From the NCBI GenBank assembly GCA_005790265.1, contig SXVE01000039.1:1-14309 (forward strand): a DNA stretch of 14,309 nt, in the 5' to 3' direction. The stretch's first letter is position 1. Every line of letters begins with the position of its first letter. This stretch comes from Acidobacteriota bacterium. GTDB taxonomy: Bacteria > Acidobacteriota > Blastocatellia > Pyrinomonadales > Pyrinomonadaceae. The position numbers were made by a program, and so were the translations under genes. Under the pieces are notes generated by a model. The model was not told the origin of the DNA, did not search any database, and worked only from the letters and a program-made list of their open reading frames with translations. Below, in pieces: positions 1 to 6,740 of this stretch.

Positions 1-581
1 AGCGAAACGGGCGCGGCGGGCAGCGCTTTGTAATCGCGCGAAACGGGCGCGGCAATTTGCGCTTCAGGCGCGGCGTGTTGAAACGGCTGAATCTTACTGG
101 CGTCGGTAAAATCAAACGGCTGAATTTCGTGCGCGCTTTCGGACGGCTCGTACTCAATTATTTCCTCGATTTGAATGTGCTGTACGATTTGTTCTTCGAC
201 AACAAACGCCGTTTCCGCCATTTTGCGAATTTCGGGCAGAAAACGGTAACCGAGTTTCGGCAGCGTTTCGATAATTTTCGCGTCCGATTGCGCGGCGAGT
301 TTTTTGCGCAGCCACGAAATGTTGCGTGTCAGCGTCGCTTCTTCGACAAACGTATCTTTCCAAACCGTGTCGAGCAGTTTGTCTTTTTCGACGACGCGAC
401 CGGCGTTTTCGATGAGCAAAAGCAGCACTTCATATTCCTTCGGCGTCAACGAAACGATGTCGTCGCCGCGCGTCAAGCGACGTTTTTTAACATCAAGCCG
501 AAACCCATCGAAATCGTAAAACTCGTGTGTTTGCTTAAGTTTAGCACTATCCGAAATTTTATCCGAAAAATTTTCCGACAT
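1..581 (-). CDS. Winged-helix (CadC/OmpR-type) transcriptional regulator, N-terminal part, truncated by window edge
   Basis: Reading the minus strand from ATG 581-579 gives 193 open codons with no stop before the edge, so the C-terminal part lies outside. Residues about 20-117 form a Trans_reg_C winged-helix DNA-binding domain: a beta start (FYDFDGFRLD), the SLTPKEYEVLLLL helix, VWKDTFVEEATL leading into recognition helix TRNISWLRKKL (85-95), and the wing ETLPKLGYRF (105-114). No receiver domain precedes it, so it is CadC-like rather than a two-component regulator. In Acidobacteriota such N-termini usually precede a TM segment plus TPR or TolB/WD40-like repeats; that part is not visible. A linker rich in Pro, Ala, Gln and Glu follows (about 118-193) and ends in the start of a 12-residue repeat. 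The Shine-Dalgarno is weak and the start is chosen because the domain follows directly. Target genes are unknown. Domain call secure, full architecture inferred. Confidence 0.88.
   Translation of the reverse strand, partial: MSENFSDKISDSAKLKQTHEFYDFDGFRLDVKKRRLTRGDDIVSLTPKEYEVLLLLIENAGRVVEKDKLLDTVWKDTFVEEATLTRNISWLRKKLAAQSDAKIIETLPKLGYRFLPEIRKMAETAFVVEEQIVQHIQIEEIIEYEPSESAHEIQPFDFTDASKIQPFQHAAPEAQIAAPVSRDYKALPAAPVS
2..53. repeat. 36-bp-period direct repeat (12-residue protein repeat) at left edge
   Basis: The 16-mer GCGAAACGGGCGCGGC occurs at 2-17 and exactly again at 38-53, a period of 36 bp. In the minus-strand regulator this reads as AAPVS, then RDYKALP, then AAPVS. At least one full unit and the start of a second are present, and the array may continue outside the window. 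Confidence 0.7.
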
Positions 582-673
582 TTTATCAGGACTTTTGGGG
601 AATAAGGTGTATAAATTTAACCTGCGCGCCGAAGTTTAATGCCCCGGCGCTCTCAAGTTTACCCGAAAAAACA
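582..673. promoter_or_regulatory. Divergent intergenic region between regulator and small HTH protein
   Basis: This 92-bp gap separates two divergent starts and must carry promoters for both if each is transcribed alone. An AT-rich core contains TATAAA at 609-614 on the plus strand, which reads as TTTATA on the minus strand. Neither direction shows a convincing -35 box or a strong Shine-Dalgarno. Short range and divergence would allow the winged-helix protein to act here, but that is inference. Confidence 0.35.
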
Positions 674-937
674 ATGAAAATCACACGCAGGACGAACGTG
701 TCGGTGCGAACCGAACGAAAGTTCGTCGTTCGCCGTCAGATTTCGGAACAATTGATTTCGTGCGAAAAATGCCGCGAACAAATGATTTCGGCGCAATTTT
801 CCGCCGACTTTTTCGGCGTCAGCAGCCGTATGATTTATCGTCTGATCGAAAGCAGTGAAATTCATTTTGCGGAAACCGACGCCAACGAAATTTACGTCTG
901 TCCGGTTTCCGTTGAACAAGCTTTGAAAACAATTTGA
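674..937 (+). CDS. Small CxxC / helix-turn-helix-like protein, 87 aa, function unknown
   Basis: An 87-residue basic protein. The N-terminal part (1-22) is Arg/Lys-rich and likely a beta strand (RRTNVSVRTERKFVVRR). A C30-x2-C33 pair follows. Residues about 39-65 (SADFFGVSSRMIYRLIESSE then IHFAET) resemble an excisionase/MerR-type helix-turn-helix, and the end has YVCPVSVEQAL with a third cysteine, C76. I recall similar short proteins (CxxC, then an R-x-IY-x-x-IE-x-x-x-IHFAE pattern) as common hypothetical proteins in Acidobacteriota, which argues it is a real gene; I know of no assigned function. DNA binding is inferred from the HTH look, and metal binding by the cysteines is possible but unproven. 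It diverges from the winged-helix regulator and lies 70 bp upstream of the secreted protease. The start has a poor Shine-Dalgarno, but the homologous-looking N-terminus begins here. Confidence 0.72.
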   Translation: MKITRRTNVSVRTERKFVVRRQISEQLISCEKCREQMISAQFSADFFGVSSRMIYRLIESSEIHFAETDANEIYVCPVSVEQALKTI

Positions 938-988
938 CGGCAATCACCCGTCGAGACTGAATTCAAGAAATTATTTGAAAATTTATAT

Positions 989-997
989 AAGGTAGGA
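989..997 (+). promoter_or_regulatory. Ribosome binding site of the reprolysin-like protease
   Basis: AAGGTAGGA lies 10 bases before ATG 1008. It supports that start, which is also the one giving a complete signal peptide. The AT-rich TATATA at 984-989 just upstream could be a -10 box but would leave almost no room for the Shine-Dalgarno in the transcript, so I do not call it. Confidence 0.6.
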
Positions 998-1007
998 TTA
1001 AAATTTA

Positions 1008-3491
1008 ATGAACACAATTAACTGTCTGACAAGACTTTTCGCGTTCACCATTTTGTTGGCAGCCGTTTTTATTGCCGGAGTTTCTAATGCCGACGCCGCG
1101 AAAGGCAAAAAGAGTGTTATGAAACCGACACAGAAAAAACTCTGGCAGCAGATTGACGAAAGCAACCTGCGAACGAGTAATCTACGCGCCTCTCTGTCCG
1201 ACAAAGTTCCGGTTTACAGTTTGAATCGAGCGATGTTGAACAACATTCTCGACGGCGCGCCGATTGAATTTTCGGAAGCGGCGCAAAAGAGTGTGGTTGT
1301 TTTGGAAGTTCCGACGCCCGATGGAAATATCGTGCGTTTCCGCATCGAAGAATCGCCGATGCTCGCTCCCGAAGTCGCCGCGCAGTTTCCGACTTGGAAG
1401 CAGTATTCCGGTCAGGGAATAGACGACCCGACGGCAACCGCCCGTTTCGATACGAACGCCAACGGCTTTCACGGCTACATCATCAGCGCGAAAGGCACTT
1501 TCCTGATTGACCCGTATTCGCTGACCGACCAGAAAAATTATATCGTTTATTACAAAGGCGATCTGGGCGGCACTCCGCAATCGTTTTCCTGCAAAGTCAG
1601 CGGCGGCGGCAAAATAGACGAAACGGACGTATCGTTTAGGAGCGCCGCGCCTCAGGCATTCAGCAACGGAACGCAGCTCAGAACTTACCGGCTCGCCGTT
1701 TCCGCGACTAAAGAATACACCAATTTTTTCGGCGGCAATCAGACGACTGCGTTCGCCGCAGTGCAAACCACCGTTAACCGAATGATCGGTATTTACCGGC
1801 GCGAACTGGCGACGACTTTCACACTCGTCAGCGACCTGAGAACGATTTTCACCAATGCCAACGACGGCGGATTTAACAACACCAGCGCGCAGGCTTTGAC
1901 CCGCAATCAAGTGGTGATGGACGCGACCTACGGCAATACCGCTTACGACATCGGTCACGTTTTCTCGGTTACTCCGAATCCGGACGGACTCGCCAGCAGC
2001 CCGAGTCTCTGCATCAACAACGGTAAAGCCGGAGGTTTTACCGGCGCGCCGAATCCGCAGGGCGACGGTTATGACGTTGATTACGTGGCGCACGAAATCG
2101 GTCATCAGTTCGGTATGAGCCACACCTTTAATAATGACGCCGACGGTTCGTGCAGCACCCGCTCGGCAGATTCGGCGTATGAACCGGCGAGCGGCGTCAC
2201 GATTATGGGTTACGCCGGAATTTGCACTCCGCGCAATTTAGCCGAAAATTCAATCGAGTATTTTAATCTCCGCAGCTTCGACCAATCGCTCAAATGGTTT
2301 CAGGACATCGAGAACGGAACATACGGAGGCATTGACCAGACTTGCGGAACTCCGACAGCAAACGGCAACATCGCGCCAACCGTCACTTCGCCCGGCAATT
2401 TCACGATTCCGAAATTAACGCCGTTCACGCTGACGGCGGCGGCGACTGACCCGAACGGCGACTCGCTGACTTACCTGTGGGAAGAGTTCGATCTCGGAGG
2501 CGCAACGCGCAACGGCGGCGCGGTTGATTCGGACAACGACGGCACAGCACGTCCGATTTTCCGCGCCTACAATCCGACGACCGGCGGCGCACGCACTTTT
2601 CCGTCGCTTTATTACATACTGAATCCGCAAAATAACGATCCGAGTGCTGATGTCAACGGCGTACGCGGCAACCAGCCGACACTGACTTACACGGGAACGC
2701 TGCCGTTTGCGCCGACGAGCGGTTCGACCAACGGATACGTCTGCAAAGCGGGCGAAACCTGCGCGCGCGGCGAACGTTTGCCGACAATTGATCGCGCGAT
2801 GACTTTCCGCACAACGGTACGCGACAACCGTGCGGGCGGCGGCGGCATCGCCGATGCTCAATCAACCGTGACCGTCGCCGCCGGTGCCGGACCGTTTCAG
2901 ATTACGACGCAAAACTCGAATGTCGTCCTGACGCTTTCCGACAATTTGACCGCGCCCGAAGCGACGTGGCAAGCCGGAACGACGCAAACCGTCACATGGG
3001 ACGTTGCCAACACGAATGCCGCGCCGATCAATGCGGCAAACGTCAACATTCTGCTTTCGACCGACGGCGGATTAACTTTCCCGATTACGATTCTCGCCAA
3101 CACGCCGAATGACGGAACGCAGGCGATCACCGTTCCGAATAATCCGACGCAAACGGCGCGCATCAAAGTCGAAGCCGTCGGCAACGTTTTCTTTGACATC
3201 AACAACGTCGATTTCGCCATTCTCGCGCCGACCGCCGCGCCCGCTTCGATTTCCGGTCGCGTCGTTTCCCGGCTCGGCAGAGGAATTTCCGGCGCTTTCG
3301 TCACGCTGACCGATCAGAATGGTGCCGTCCGCACGGCGCGAACAAACGGATTCGGTTATTACCGTTTCGACGGCATAGCCGCCGGTGAAAATTACGTCGT
3401 CGGAGCATCGCATAAACGATACGCGTTTTCGCCGCAGACGATTTCAGTCAATGAAAACATCAGCGGACTTGAATTAATCGCCGAAAACTAA
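1008..3491 (+). CDS. Secreted reprolysin-like (M12B-type) zinc metalloprotease with Ig-like and carboxypeptidase-regulatory-like domains
   Basis: An 827-residue exported protein. Residues 1-30 are a Sec signal peptide (hydrophobic core FTILLAAVFIAGV, then NADAA). Residues about 31-220 are the propeptide, with the usual TATARFDTNANGFHGYI stretch. The catalytic domain starts near LRTYRLAVSATKEYT (224) and has the metzincin zinc site HEIGHQFGMSH: ligands H362, H366 and H372, catalytic E363, and a Met-turn at M400 (TIMGYAG). After it come a PKD/cadherin-like beta domain (about 452-545, with ATDPNGDSLTYLW), a second beta-sandwich (about 628-738, starting GPFQIT) and a C-terminal carboxypeptidase-regulatory-like domain (746-827, SISGRV to the end). 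It should hydrolyse peptide bonds outside the cell or at the surface; the substrate is unknown. All zinc residues are present, so it should be active. It is monocistronic, closed by a hairpin. Its C-terminal domain is shared with the M36 protease at 6741-10649. Confidence 0.93.
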   Translation: MNTINCLTRLFAFTILLAAVFIAGVSNADAAKGKKSVMKPTQKKLWQQIDESNLRTSNLRASLSDKVPVYSLNRAMLNNILDGAPIEFSEAAQKSVVVLEVPTPDGNIVRFRIEESPMLAPEVAAQFPTWKQYSGQGIDDPTATARFDTNANGFHGYIISAKGTFLIDPYSLTDQKNYIVYYKGDLGGTPQSFSCKVSGGGKIDETDVSFRSAAPQAFSNGTQLRTYRLAVSATKEYTNFFGGNQTTAFAAVQTTVNRMIGIYRRELATTFTLVSDLRTIFTNANDGGFNNTSAQALTRNQVVMDATYGNTAYDIGHVFSVTPNPDGLASSPSLCINNGKAGGFTGAPNPQGDGYDVDYVAHEIGHQFGMSHTFNNDADGSCSTRSADSAYEPASGVTIMGYAGICTPRNLAENSIEYFNLRSFDQSLKWFQDIENGTYGGIDQTCGTPTANGNIAPTVTSPGNFTIPKLTPFTLTAAATDPNGDSLTYLWEEFDLGGATRNGGAVDSDNDGTARPIFRAYNPTTGGARTFPSLYYILNPQNNDPSADVNGVRGNQPTLTYTGTLPFAPTSGSTNGYVCKAGETCARGERLPTIDRAMTFRTTVRDNRAGGGGIADAQSTVTVAAGAGPFQITTQNSNVVLTLSDNLTAPEATWQAGTTQTVTWDVANTNAAPINAANVNILLSTDGGLTFPITILANTPNDGTQAITVPNNPTQTARIKVEAVGNVFFDINNVDFAILAPTAAPASISGRVVSRLGRGISGAFVTLTDQNGAVRTARTNGFGYYRFDGIAAGENYVVGASHKRYAFSPQTISVNENISGLELIAEN

Positions 3492-3510
3492 AGGTCGAAC
3501 GGTTAAGGCT

Positions 3511-3565
3511 TTAAAGAAAAGAGAGAAATCATAAAGTTTATGATTTCTCTCTTTTTCCCTTTAAA
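3511..3565. terminator. Bidirectional hairpin terminator between protease and nitroreductase
   Basis: A near-perfect inverted repeat: left arm 3517-3535 (AAAAGAGAGAAATCATAAA) pairs with 3537-3555, with a realistic loop of about 7 bases. Outer TTAAAG (3511-3516) and CTTTAA (3559-3564) can extend it past a small bulge. T-rich tails are present on both strands. It starts 20 bases after the protease stop and lies beyond the nitroreductase stop, so it can end both convergent transcripts. Confidence 0.88.
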
Positions 3566-3586
3566 TCAACTGATTAAATCAACTGA
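3561..3586. repeat. 13-bp perfect tandem duplication
   Basis: TTAAATCAACTGA occurs at 3561-3573 and again immediately at 3574-3586. It sits between the terminator and the nitroreductase stop and overlaps the last bases of the terminator stem. Probably a slippage product. Confidence 0.75.
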
Positions 3587-3615
3587 CAAAACACGCGTCG
3601 GTGAATTTGATTTTT

Positions 3616-4323
3616 TCACCACGAATTTTGATGAACGAGTTCGGCGAGCGGAAGCCGCGTTTTCGTCCGCGCTGAATTGTCGGCGTAACCGACGGGAACA
3701 ATCAGGATGACGGCTTGCTCTTTTGGAATTCCGAGCGCTTTCCGCACGGCGCGTTCGCTAAAACCTTCCATCGGACACGTCGCGAGTCCGGCGACTTCGG
3801 CGGCGAGCAGAAATGTCTGCGCAGCGATTGAAACCTGTTTCGCCAGCCAGTAATCGCGGTGAACGGCTTGCAGTTTCGGGATCGGCGTAAAAATGCCGCC
3901 GATTTTTTCGATCAAAAATTTCAGCAAAAACTCGATTCCCAGAAAGCCGCGATTAAATGAAAGCGGCACGTTTTTTCGCAGCAGATTTTCGTACTCCCGA
4001 TTGTTGGCGCGGGCTTCGCGATCCTGCCGCAGAGTTTTTTCAAAGTGATGTTCGACGACGTTGCGGTCGCCCGTGAAAACGACGGTCGCGGCGGCTTCTA
4101 AAATCTGCGCCTGTTTCATACACGCCGGATAAAGTTTTTCTTTTAATTTTTGATCGGTGACGACGACGAAGTTCGTCGGCTGAAGATTAAACGCGCTCGG
4201 CGACCAGCGCGCCGCTTCGAGCAGCTTATCGAGCAGTTCGGGCGCGACCGGCTGATTATCGAAATGTCTGGTCGAGCGTCGCGCGCGAACGATTTCCGTG
4301 AATTGATCGAGACTTAAATTCAT
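3616..4323 (-). CDS. Nitroreductase-family FMN flavoprotein
   Basis: A 235-residue protein, usual length for the family. It shows the FMN-phosphate-binding start RARRSTRHF (13-21), the second flavin motif WSPSAFNLQPT (40-50, with S41, S43, N46 and Q48 at expected places), and the C-terminal GLATCPMEGF followed by ALGIPKEQAVILIVPVGYA typical of nitroreductases. The middle (about 88-150) is longer and charged. Members use NAD(P)H and FMN to reduce nitroaromatics, quinones or unsaturated bonds in the cytoplasm; the real substrate cannot be told from sequence. ATG 4323-4321 has a good Shine-Dalgarno (GAGGT, minus 4335-4331, spacing 7-8). A same-strand small membrane-protein gene lies 102 bp upstream; a shared transcript is possible, but nothing suggests shared function. 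Confidence 0.9.
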   Translation of the reverse strand: MNLSLDQFTEIVRARRSTRHFDNQPVAPELLDKLLEAARWSPSAFNLQPTNFVVVTDQKLKEKLYPACMKQAQILEAAATVVFTGDRNVVEHHFEKTLRQDREARANNREYENLLRKNVPLSFNRGFLGIEFLLKFLIEKIGGIFTPIPKLQAVHRDYWLAKQVSIAAQTFLLAAEVAGLATCPMEGFSERAVRKALGIPKEQAVILIVPVGYADNSARTKTRLPLAELVHQNSW

Positions 4324-4330
4324 TTTCGTT

Positions 4331-4335
4331 ACCTC
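4331..4335 (-). promoter_or_regulatory. Ribosome binding site of nitroreductase
   Basis: On the minus strand GAGGT lies about 7 bases upstream of ATG 4323-4321 and fixes that start. Confidence 0.65.
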
Positions 4336-4353
4336 GCAGTAATCGGTTGGCGG

Positions 4354-4369
4354 AAAACGCTTTCGTTTT
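4354..4369 (-). other. Short hairpin between small membrane protein and nitroreductase
   Basis: On the minus strand AAAACG-AAAG-CGTTTT forms a 6-bp stem with a 4-base loop, 57 bases after the stop of the upstream gene and 31 bases before the nitroreductase start. No T-run follows, so it is a poor terminator; it may attenuate or stabilise a shared message. Low confidence. Confidence 0.25.
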
Positions 4370-4425
4370 GCGTCTTCAAAATGGCTTAAAAGTGCGCGCT
4401 TCCGCCGAAAGTCAAAAATTAAATC

Positions 4426-4776
4426 TTAAAACGGGTGAATTTCAGTGCGGCTCACTGCGAAAGCCACGATTCCGATGACTGCCGCCGCGATTCCGACGCC
4501 GATTAAAACTTTTGTCGTGGTTGAGAACTTGCTGCCCTGCGCTTTTTGTTTTTGATATTCGGCGCGCGAATAAGCTGATTTTTCAATTTTGCTTAAAGAA
4601 TCTTTTTCAGTTTTGAATGAGCCGCTGAAATCTTTCTTCTCAATTTTCTTTTTCTCCTTTACTACCGCTGTTTTCTCTTCGTTTTCGTTTCCTGTCCCGC
4701 GCGCGAAAGCGTTTACTCCGGAAACTGCCGTAAAAATAAAAATTCCCAAAAAAGCCGATAAAATCTTTTTCAACAT
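4426..4776 (-). CDS. Small exported/membrane protein, 116 aa, function unknown
   Basis: I do not recognise a family. Residues 1-25 are a clear signal peptide (MLKKILSAFLGIFIFTAVSG, likely cleavage after AFA). Residues about 28-85 are hydrophilic and Lys/Glu-rich (VKEKKKIEKKDF, KDSLSKIEK), probably disordered or coiled. Residues about 89-108 are one hydrophobic helix (KVLIGVGIAAAVIGIVAFAV), followed by a short polar tail. If the signal is cleaved, this gives a periplasmic domain anchored by a C-terminal helix. An in-frame GTG at 4791 would add five residues, but it overlaps a strong GGAGG placed 8 bases before ATG 4776, so ATG 4776 is chosen. The divergent HerA-like gene starts 160 bp away. 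Confidence 0.72.
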   Translation of the reverse strand: MLKKILSAFLGIFIFTAVSGVNAFARGTGNENEEKTAVVKEKKKIEKKDFSGSFKTEKDSLSKIEKSAYSRAEYQKQKAQGSKFSTTTKVLIGVGIAAAVIGIVAFAVSRTEIHPF

Positions 4777-4784
4777 AATAATTT

Positions 4785-4789
4785 CCTCC
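4785..4789 (-). promoter_or_regulatory. Ribosome binding site deciding start at 4776
   Basis: GGAGG on the minus strand, 8 bases upstream of ATG 4776-4774. Its position rules out the upstream in-frame GTG at 4791-4789, which overlaps it. Confidence 0.8.
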
Positions 4790-4875
4790 ACCGATATTTT
4801 TCAGTTTCGAGCGTTTTTATCGCTCATTAACCAACGCGCAATTCGAGCGGAAAAAGTTTCGCCGCACGGTGCCGC

Positions 4876-4906
4876 TTGTCATAAAAATCCGAAGACTTGC
4901 TATAAT
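4876..4906 (+). promoter_or_regulatory. Extended -10 sigma70-like promoter of the HerA-like gene
   Basis: A consensus -10 TATAAT lies at 4901-4906, preceded by TG at 4898-4899 (extended -10). A TTGTCA at 4876-4881 could be a -35 box, but its 19-bp spacer is long; the extended -10 may compensate. Transcription would start near 4913, leaving a leader of about 24 bases before ATG 4937. Confidence 0.72.
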
Positions 4907-4936
4907 CTCAACGTATTTTGAGAAAACGAAAAAATT

Positions 4937-6634
4937 ATGACGACAGATTTCCTGACCGGCACGGTCAAAGGACCGGGCGAGCAGCCGCACGAATACCTTT
5001 TTATCACGAAAGACAACAAAAAAACGCGCATCGGCGAATTCGTTTATTACCGCGCCGACGTCGGCGACGAACAGCGCCAGATTGTCGGCACAATCAAATC
5101 GCGCAAGCTCGTGCGCAATTTGCCGGACGTGTTTCTGTCCGATCCGAACACCCCGCCGAGTTTGGTTTCCTCATTGATCGGACTCGACGGCGACGGCTGC
5201 GAGATTTACGAAATTACGGTCGAGACAATTGGTTATTTCTCGCGCAAATTGAAAGATTTCGTCAATCCGCGCATTCCGCCGAATCCGGGCGACGCGATTT
5301 ATTTAGCTTCGTCGGAAACGCTCGCCGAAATGCTTTCGCCGCGAACGCAGCAGCAAACCGGCGCGGCGCACATCGGTTCGCTTTTGACGCGCGAAGCGGG
5401 CGAAGTTCCGGTCGTGTTGTCGGTTAAAGACGTTGTTTCGACGCATTTAGCAATCTTAGCTTCGACCGGTTCGGGAAAATCTTATACAGCGGGCGTCATC
5501 GTCGAAGAATTGATGCAGCCGCACAACGGCGCGGCGGTCTTGATCGTTGATCCGCACGGAGAATATCACACGATGCAGTCAATTCACGGACACGAAAAAT
5601 TCGTGCGCGGCAATTACCAGCCGGAAGTTAAAATTTATACTCCCGACAAAATCAAAGTGCGTTTTTCCACTCTCACTGAAGCCGACGTGAAATATCTATT
5701 GCCTGAAGGCACTTCGGACAAAATGGCGCATTTTCTCTCGCAGGCGTTTCGCAGTTTGAATGAAAGATTAAAAGCCGAACGGCGGCAGGATTACGCTTAC
5801 GCTTACCACGATTTGCGCGACGAAGTGAACAAACAAAAATTCGGCGACGAGAAAAAAGGTTCGGGCGACGGCGGCAACGTCTCTTCGATTGACGGCTTGC
5901 TGTGGCGAATGGATTCGCGTTTCGACCGACCGGATACGATTTTTTCATCGAGCGAGCAAATCGAACTCAACGAGCTTTTTCGTCCCGGACGCTGCACGAT
6001 TTTGCAGTTATCCGACATCGAACAGCACGAACAGCAAGTTATCGTCGGCACTCTACTGCGCCGCATCAACAAAGCGAGAATGATGGCGACGCGCGGCGAA
6101 ACGCCGAAAGAACGCGGCGATCTCGTCAATTACCCGGTCTTCACATTATTGGAAGAAGCGCATCGTTTCGCGCCCGCCGGTGCGTCGGTCGTTTCGACCA
6201 ACATTTTGAAACAAATTTTGTCCGAAGGCAGAAAATTCGGCGTCGGCATCGGTTTAATCACGCAGCGACCGGGCAAACTCGACCAAGACGTTCTCTCGCA
6301 ATGTATGACGCAAATCATCATGCGCATCGTCAACCCGATTGACCAGCAAACCGTCGCCCAATCGGTCGAAGGCGCCGGACGCGCGATGCTCGCCGAACTT
6401 CCCGCGCTCACCAAAGGTCAAGCCGTCATCTCCGGCGTCGGCATCAACACGCCCGTCATGTGCCGCATTCGCCCGCGCATCACCGAACACGGCGGCGAAA
6501 CCTTCGACGCACCGACCGAATGGATGAAATACCACTCGCCCGAATCAAAAGACAAACGCGAAATGGACGACGCGCCTTATCTGCCGCCGAGTTCGGATAA
6601 AAAGCCGGAAAAGATTGGAAATATCAGAATTTAG
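4937..6634 (+). CDS. HerA-like (HerA/FtsK superfamily) DNA-translocating ATPase
   Basis: 565 residues, a normal size for HerA. Residues about 1-120 form the HAS-barrel region (TGTVKGPGEQPHEYLFIT, then IGEFVYYRADV). The RecA-like motor has Walker A ASTGSGKS (175-182, K181), ADP-side strand VLIVDPHGEYH, Walker B FTLLEEAH (402-409, E406 and E407), sensor/arginine-finger candidates R432 (EGRKFGVG) and R444 (ITQRPGKLDQDVLSQC), and the C-terminal GQAVISGVG strand. HerA proteins form hexameric rings that pump double-stranded DNA and normally work with the NurA nuclease in end processing; some bacterial ones pair with other effectors in phage defence. Here no NurA, Sir2, DUF4297 or nuclease is adjacent, and the gene stands alone between its own promoter and a strong terminator. 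Housekeeping DNA repair with an unlinked partner seems likeliest. The Shine-Dalgarno is weak (GAG about 13 bases upstream). Confidence 0.92.
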   Translation: MTTDFLTGTVKGPGEQPHEYLFITKDNKKTRIGEFVYYRADVGDEQRQIVGTIKSRKLVRNLPDVFLSDPNTPPSLVSSLIGLDGDGCEIYEITVETIGYFSRKLKDFVNPRIPPNPGDAIYLASSETLAEMLSPRTQQQTGAAHIGSLLTREAGEVPVVLSVKDVVSTHLAILASTGSGKSYTAGVIVEELMQPHNGAAVLIVDPHGEYHTMQSIHGHEKFVRGNYQPEVKIYTPDKIKVRFSTLTEADVKYLLPEGTSDKMAHFLSQAFRSLNERLKAERRQDYAYAYHDLRDEVNKQKFGDEKKGSGDGGNVSSIDGLLWRMDSRFDRPDTIFSSSEQIELNELFRPGRCTILQLSDIEQHEQQVIVGTLLRRINKARMMATRGETPKERGDLVNYPVFTLLEEAHRFAPAGASVVSTNILKQILSEGRKFGVGIGLITQRPGKLDQDVLSQCMTQIIMRIVNPIDQQTVAQSVEGAGRAMLAELPALTKGQAVISGVGINTPVMCRIRPRITEHGGETFDAPTEWMKYHSPESKDKREMDDAPYLPPSSDKKPEKIGNIRI

Positions 6635-6659
6635 CCAAACATTTTTGAATTTTCAGTGT

Positions 6660-6709
6660 TAATCAAAAAAGCATCGCATTTGAATTCAAATGCGATGCTT
6701 TTTTGATTA
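6660..6709. terminator. 50-bp perfect palindrome, bidirectional terminator
   Basis: Positions 6660-6684 and 6685-6709 are exact reverse complements: a T/A closing pair, then AATCAAAAAAGCATCGCATT plus TGAA mirrored. The stem contains A6/T6 tracts, so each strand has a GC-containing hairpin core (GCATCGCATTTG) followed by T6. It lies 26 bases after the HerA-like stop and 32 bases beyond the M36 stop, right for ending both convergent transcripts. Confidence 0.92.
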
Positions 6710-6740
6710 TGAACAGCGGAAATTTCCGCTGCCGGTTGAT

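Noticed and set aside
57..605. 182-codon plus-strand open frame at the left end
   Set aside because: Composition is rich in Arg and Phe with no domain, and it is antisense to the clear winged-helix coding frame; it is a shadow.
933..989. TTGACG (933-938) with TATATA (984-989) as a promoter for the M12B-type protease
   Set aside because: The spacing is far too long for one promoter, and a start from TATATA would cut off the Shine-Dalgarno.
1182..2123. 313-codon minus-strand open frame inside the M12B-type protease
   Set aside because: It is antisense to catalytic-domain coding sequence with all zinc motifs; the protein has no recognisable features. Other long antisense frames in 2415-2861, 6690-7274, 8635-9171 and 11975-12514 were rejected for the same reason.
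3600..3620. GGTGAA/TTCACC hairpin at the nitroreductase stop codon
   Set aside because: A 6-bp stem overlapping the stop with no T-run on the transcribed strand; the strong hairpin at 3511-3565 already explains termination.
4918..5427. 169-codon plus-strand frame overlapping the start of the HerA-like gene
   Set aside because: Arg-rich, out of frame with the HAS-barrel coding sequence, and no ribosome binding site.
4937..6634. HerA-like ATPase as part of a phage-defence or conjugation module
   Set aside because: No Sir2, DUF4297, nuclease, relaxase or type IV secretion gene lies nearby, and the surrounding genes look like ordinary chromosome.
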